Assembly (NCBI RefSeq): GCF_921293095.1
Contig: NC_060257.1
Coordinates: 54,224,968 to 54,288,967, forward strand
From: Ischnura elegans
Taxonomy: Eukaryota; Arthropoda; Insecta; Odonata; Coenagrionidae
Direction of reading: 5' to 3'
DNA: 64,000 bases
Numbering within the stretch: position 1 is the first letter of the stretch; each line of letters begins with the position of its first letter. This document shows, piece after piece, positions 62,933 through 64,000 of the stretch. Below the pieces are notes generated by a model, which was not told where the DNA came from, ran no database searches, and was given only the letters and a program-made list of their open reading frames with translations. The position numbers were made by a program, and so were the translations under genes.

Positions 62933-64000
62933 GTGAGTACGAGAAATAATGAGATGCAAAACTTAAAAGATTGGAAAATGTCGTAATGCAGCGATTGAAT
63001 TACATTTCAGACCATTACTTACAATTTATTATGTTTACTTTTTTTTCTTTTTAAGATTTGACGCATACAATCATGCACTTTCGCGTTCTTTTTTTCCCCG
63101 TCAAAATCAAAACCAACTTTTATTATCGTTTCCTCCATGGCATCTTTGATTCTCAAAGTTATTGATAGTTTTCTATATCATTTAGAAAATGCGTCAATCA
63201 TCCCCCAAACCCCTCAATAACTAACAGTGAAACCTTGGTCTCATGTTATACCTAGGTCTCTGTGACTGGAGGTCACATTACTTGTTGGACCTCTTCAGGA
63301 GCTCCGTCTTCCCCCCTTTGCGATCGAGGTAATAACTCCAATTCGGTGAAACAACGAACAAACAACGAACGGTGAACCTTGGTATGAGGGTCTGTCCTCA
63401 GCATATAGATCCATTTCCTAGCTTCTTGTCAACCTCGAAAGGTCCGAGCCATTTAGGAACAAGACCACACCAAGGAACAATGGAACCTTAGTCCTAAGTA
63501 CCCTGGGAAGCTAGTTCCCTAACTAATTTTGTTATCCAGTATTATCTAATCCAGGACTATAATTTGTCTTATATTTACGTAAAAGCCGAAATAACGATGC
63601 TTAACACTTCAGAATAATAGTAAATGATGAAATTTATAACTTTATCTACTCTCTTTTGAGCCACTCCCGAATATTTTCATGCCTAACCCTCCCATGTACA
63701 AACACCAATTCCAAATCCCAAGCGTATTGGTGCCTACACACACATAAATTCCGAAACGAACAGATTTTTAATGGACGACACAACGAGCTGGCGACCTGAC
63801 GTCATCATTTCACGAATACGTCATCTGATTGGCTCGCGAGCCGCGGCGTCAACGACACGCCAAACTTTGAAGGCAACCTGCCTCCACGCCATACCGCGTT
63901 GCGCCGGCCCACCAAAAATACAAAAAAATTGAAATTTTGGCCACTTTTCAATTTTTTTGAGTGTTCGCATCTCTGAAAGTTGGTAAGTTGAATGTTCGCA
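62933..64000. other. Intron 2 of trypsin E (start) and unclassified sequence
   Basis: The donor GTGAGT follows exon 2 at 62933. No exon 3 (motif TAAHC) was found before the end of the window. The stretch 63780-63920 is relatively GC-rich and may be a repeat. Confidence 0.5.

Overview
The window is eukaryotic and most likely from an insect or a close arthropod relative. It has short coding exons with GT..AG introns, AATAAA polyadenylation signals, an AT-rich background and a very dense load of DNA transposons, foldback elements and retroposon tails. The species cannot be fixed from the sequence alone. The 200 N at 30731-30930 show it is a draft scaffold.

The host gene content I can support is a cluster of trypsin-like (S1) serine protease genes. 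Gene A (12248-21637, +) is complete: 7 exons and a 261-residue precursor. Fragment B (27725-30324, -) is an inverted partial duplicate of gene A that keeps only exons 3-5. Gene C (30931-35692, +) is the 3' half of a trypsin gene whose 5' end is lost in the N gap. Gene D (37236-47916, +) is complete: 7 exons and 251 residues. Gene E (60986 to beyond 62932, +) shows two near-duplicate signal-peptide first exons and exon 2, then leaves the window. Genes A and D share six intron positions and phases (1,0,2,0,0,0). The exons visible in B, C and E fit the same template, so the cluster arose by duplication. The proteins are secreted zymogens with the activation site R/K-IVGG, the His-Asp-Ser triad and Asp189, which predicts cleavage after Arg or Lys. 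A digestive role is likely but is inferred.

Mobile DNA fills most of the rest. At 1.7-2.3 kb there is a broken multicopy-type ORF. Two related piggyBac-like elements with TTAA target sites lie at 2431-6346 and 21846-24970. A 0.66-kb MITE family with TIR AGGGTGGTTTCC and an AT target duplication lies at 15639, 21726, 51523, 52612 and 54351. Several hAT-like MITEs sit in introns. A pogo/Tigger-like element lies at 44319. A Penelope-like remnant with a GIY-YIG endonuclease lies at 49.6-50.3 kb, and LINE fragments lie at 39.4-40.2 kb. A nearly complete PIF/Harbinger element at 56458-60169 carries a three-exon transposase with an intact DDE triad (397 residues) and a divergent MADF-type partner gene.

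Layout: 1-12.2 kb repeats only; 12.2-21.7 kb trypsin A; 21.7-25.2 kb nested transposons; 26.4-26.9 kb ACGTGG foldback element; 27.6-30.7 kb inverted copy B; 30.7-30.9 kb gap; 30.9-35.8 kb trypsin C; 37.2-48.0 kb trypsin D; 48-56.4 kb repeats; 56.4-60.2 kb Harbinger; 60.8-64 kb start of trypsin E. No prokaryotic system, CRISPR array, rRNA or convincing functional tRNA was seen.
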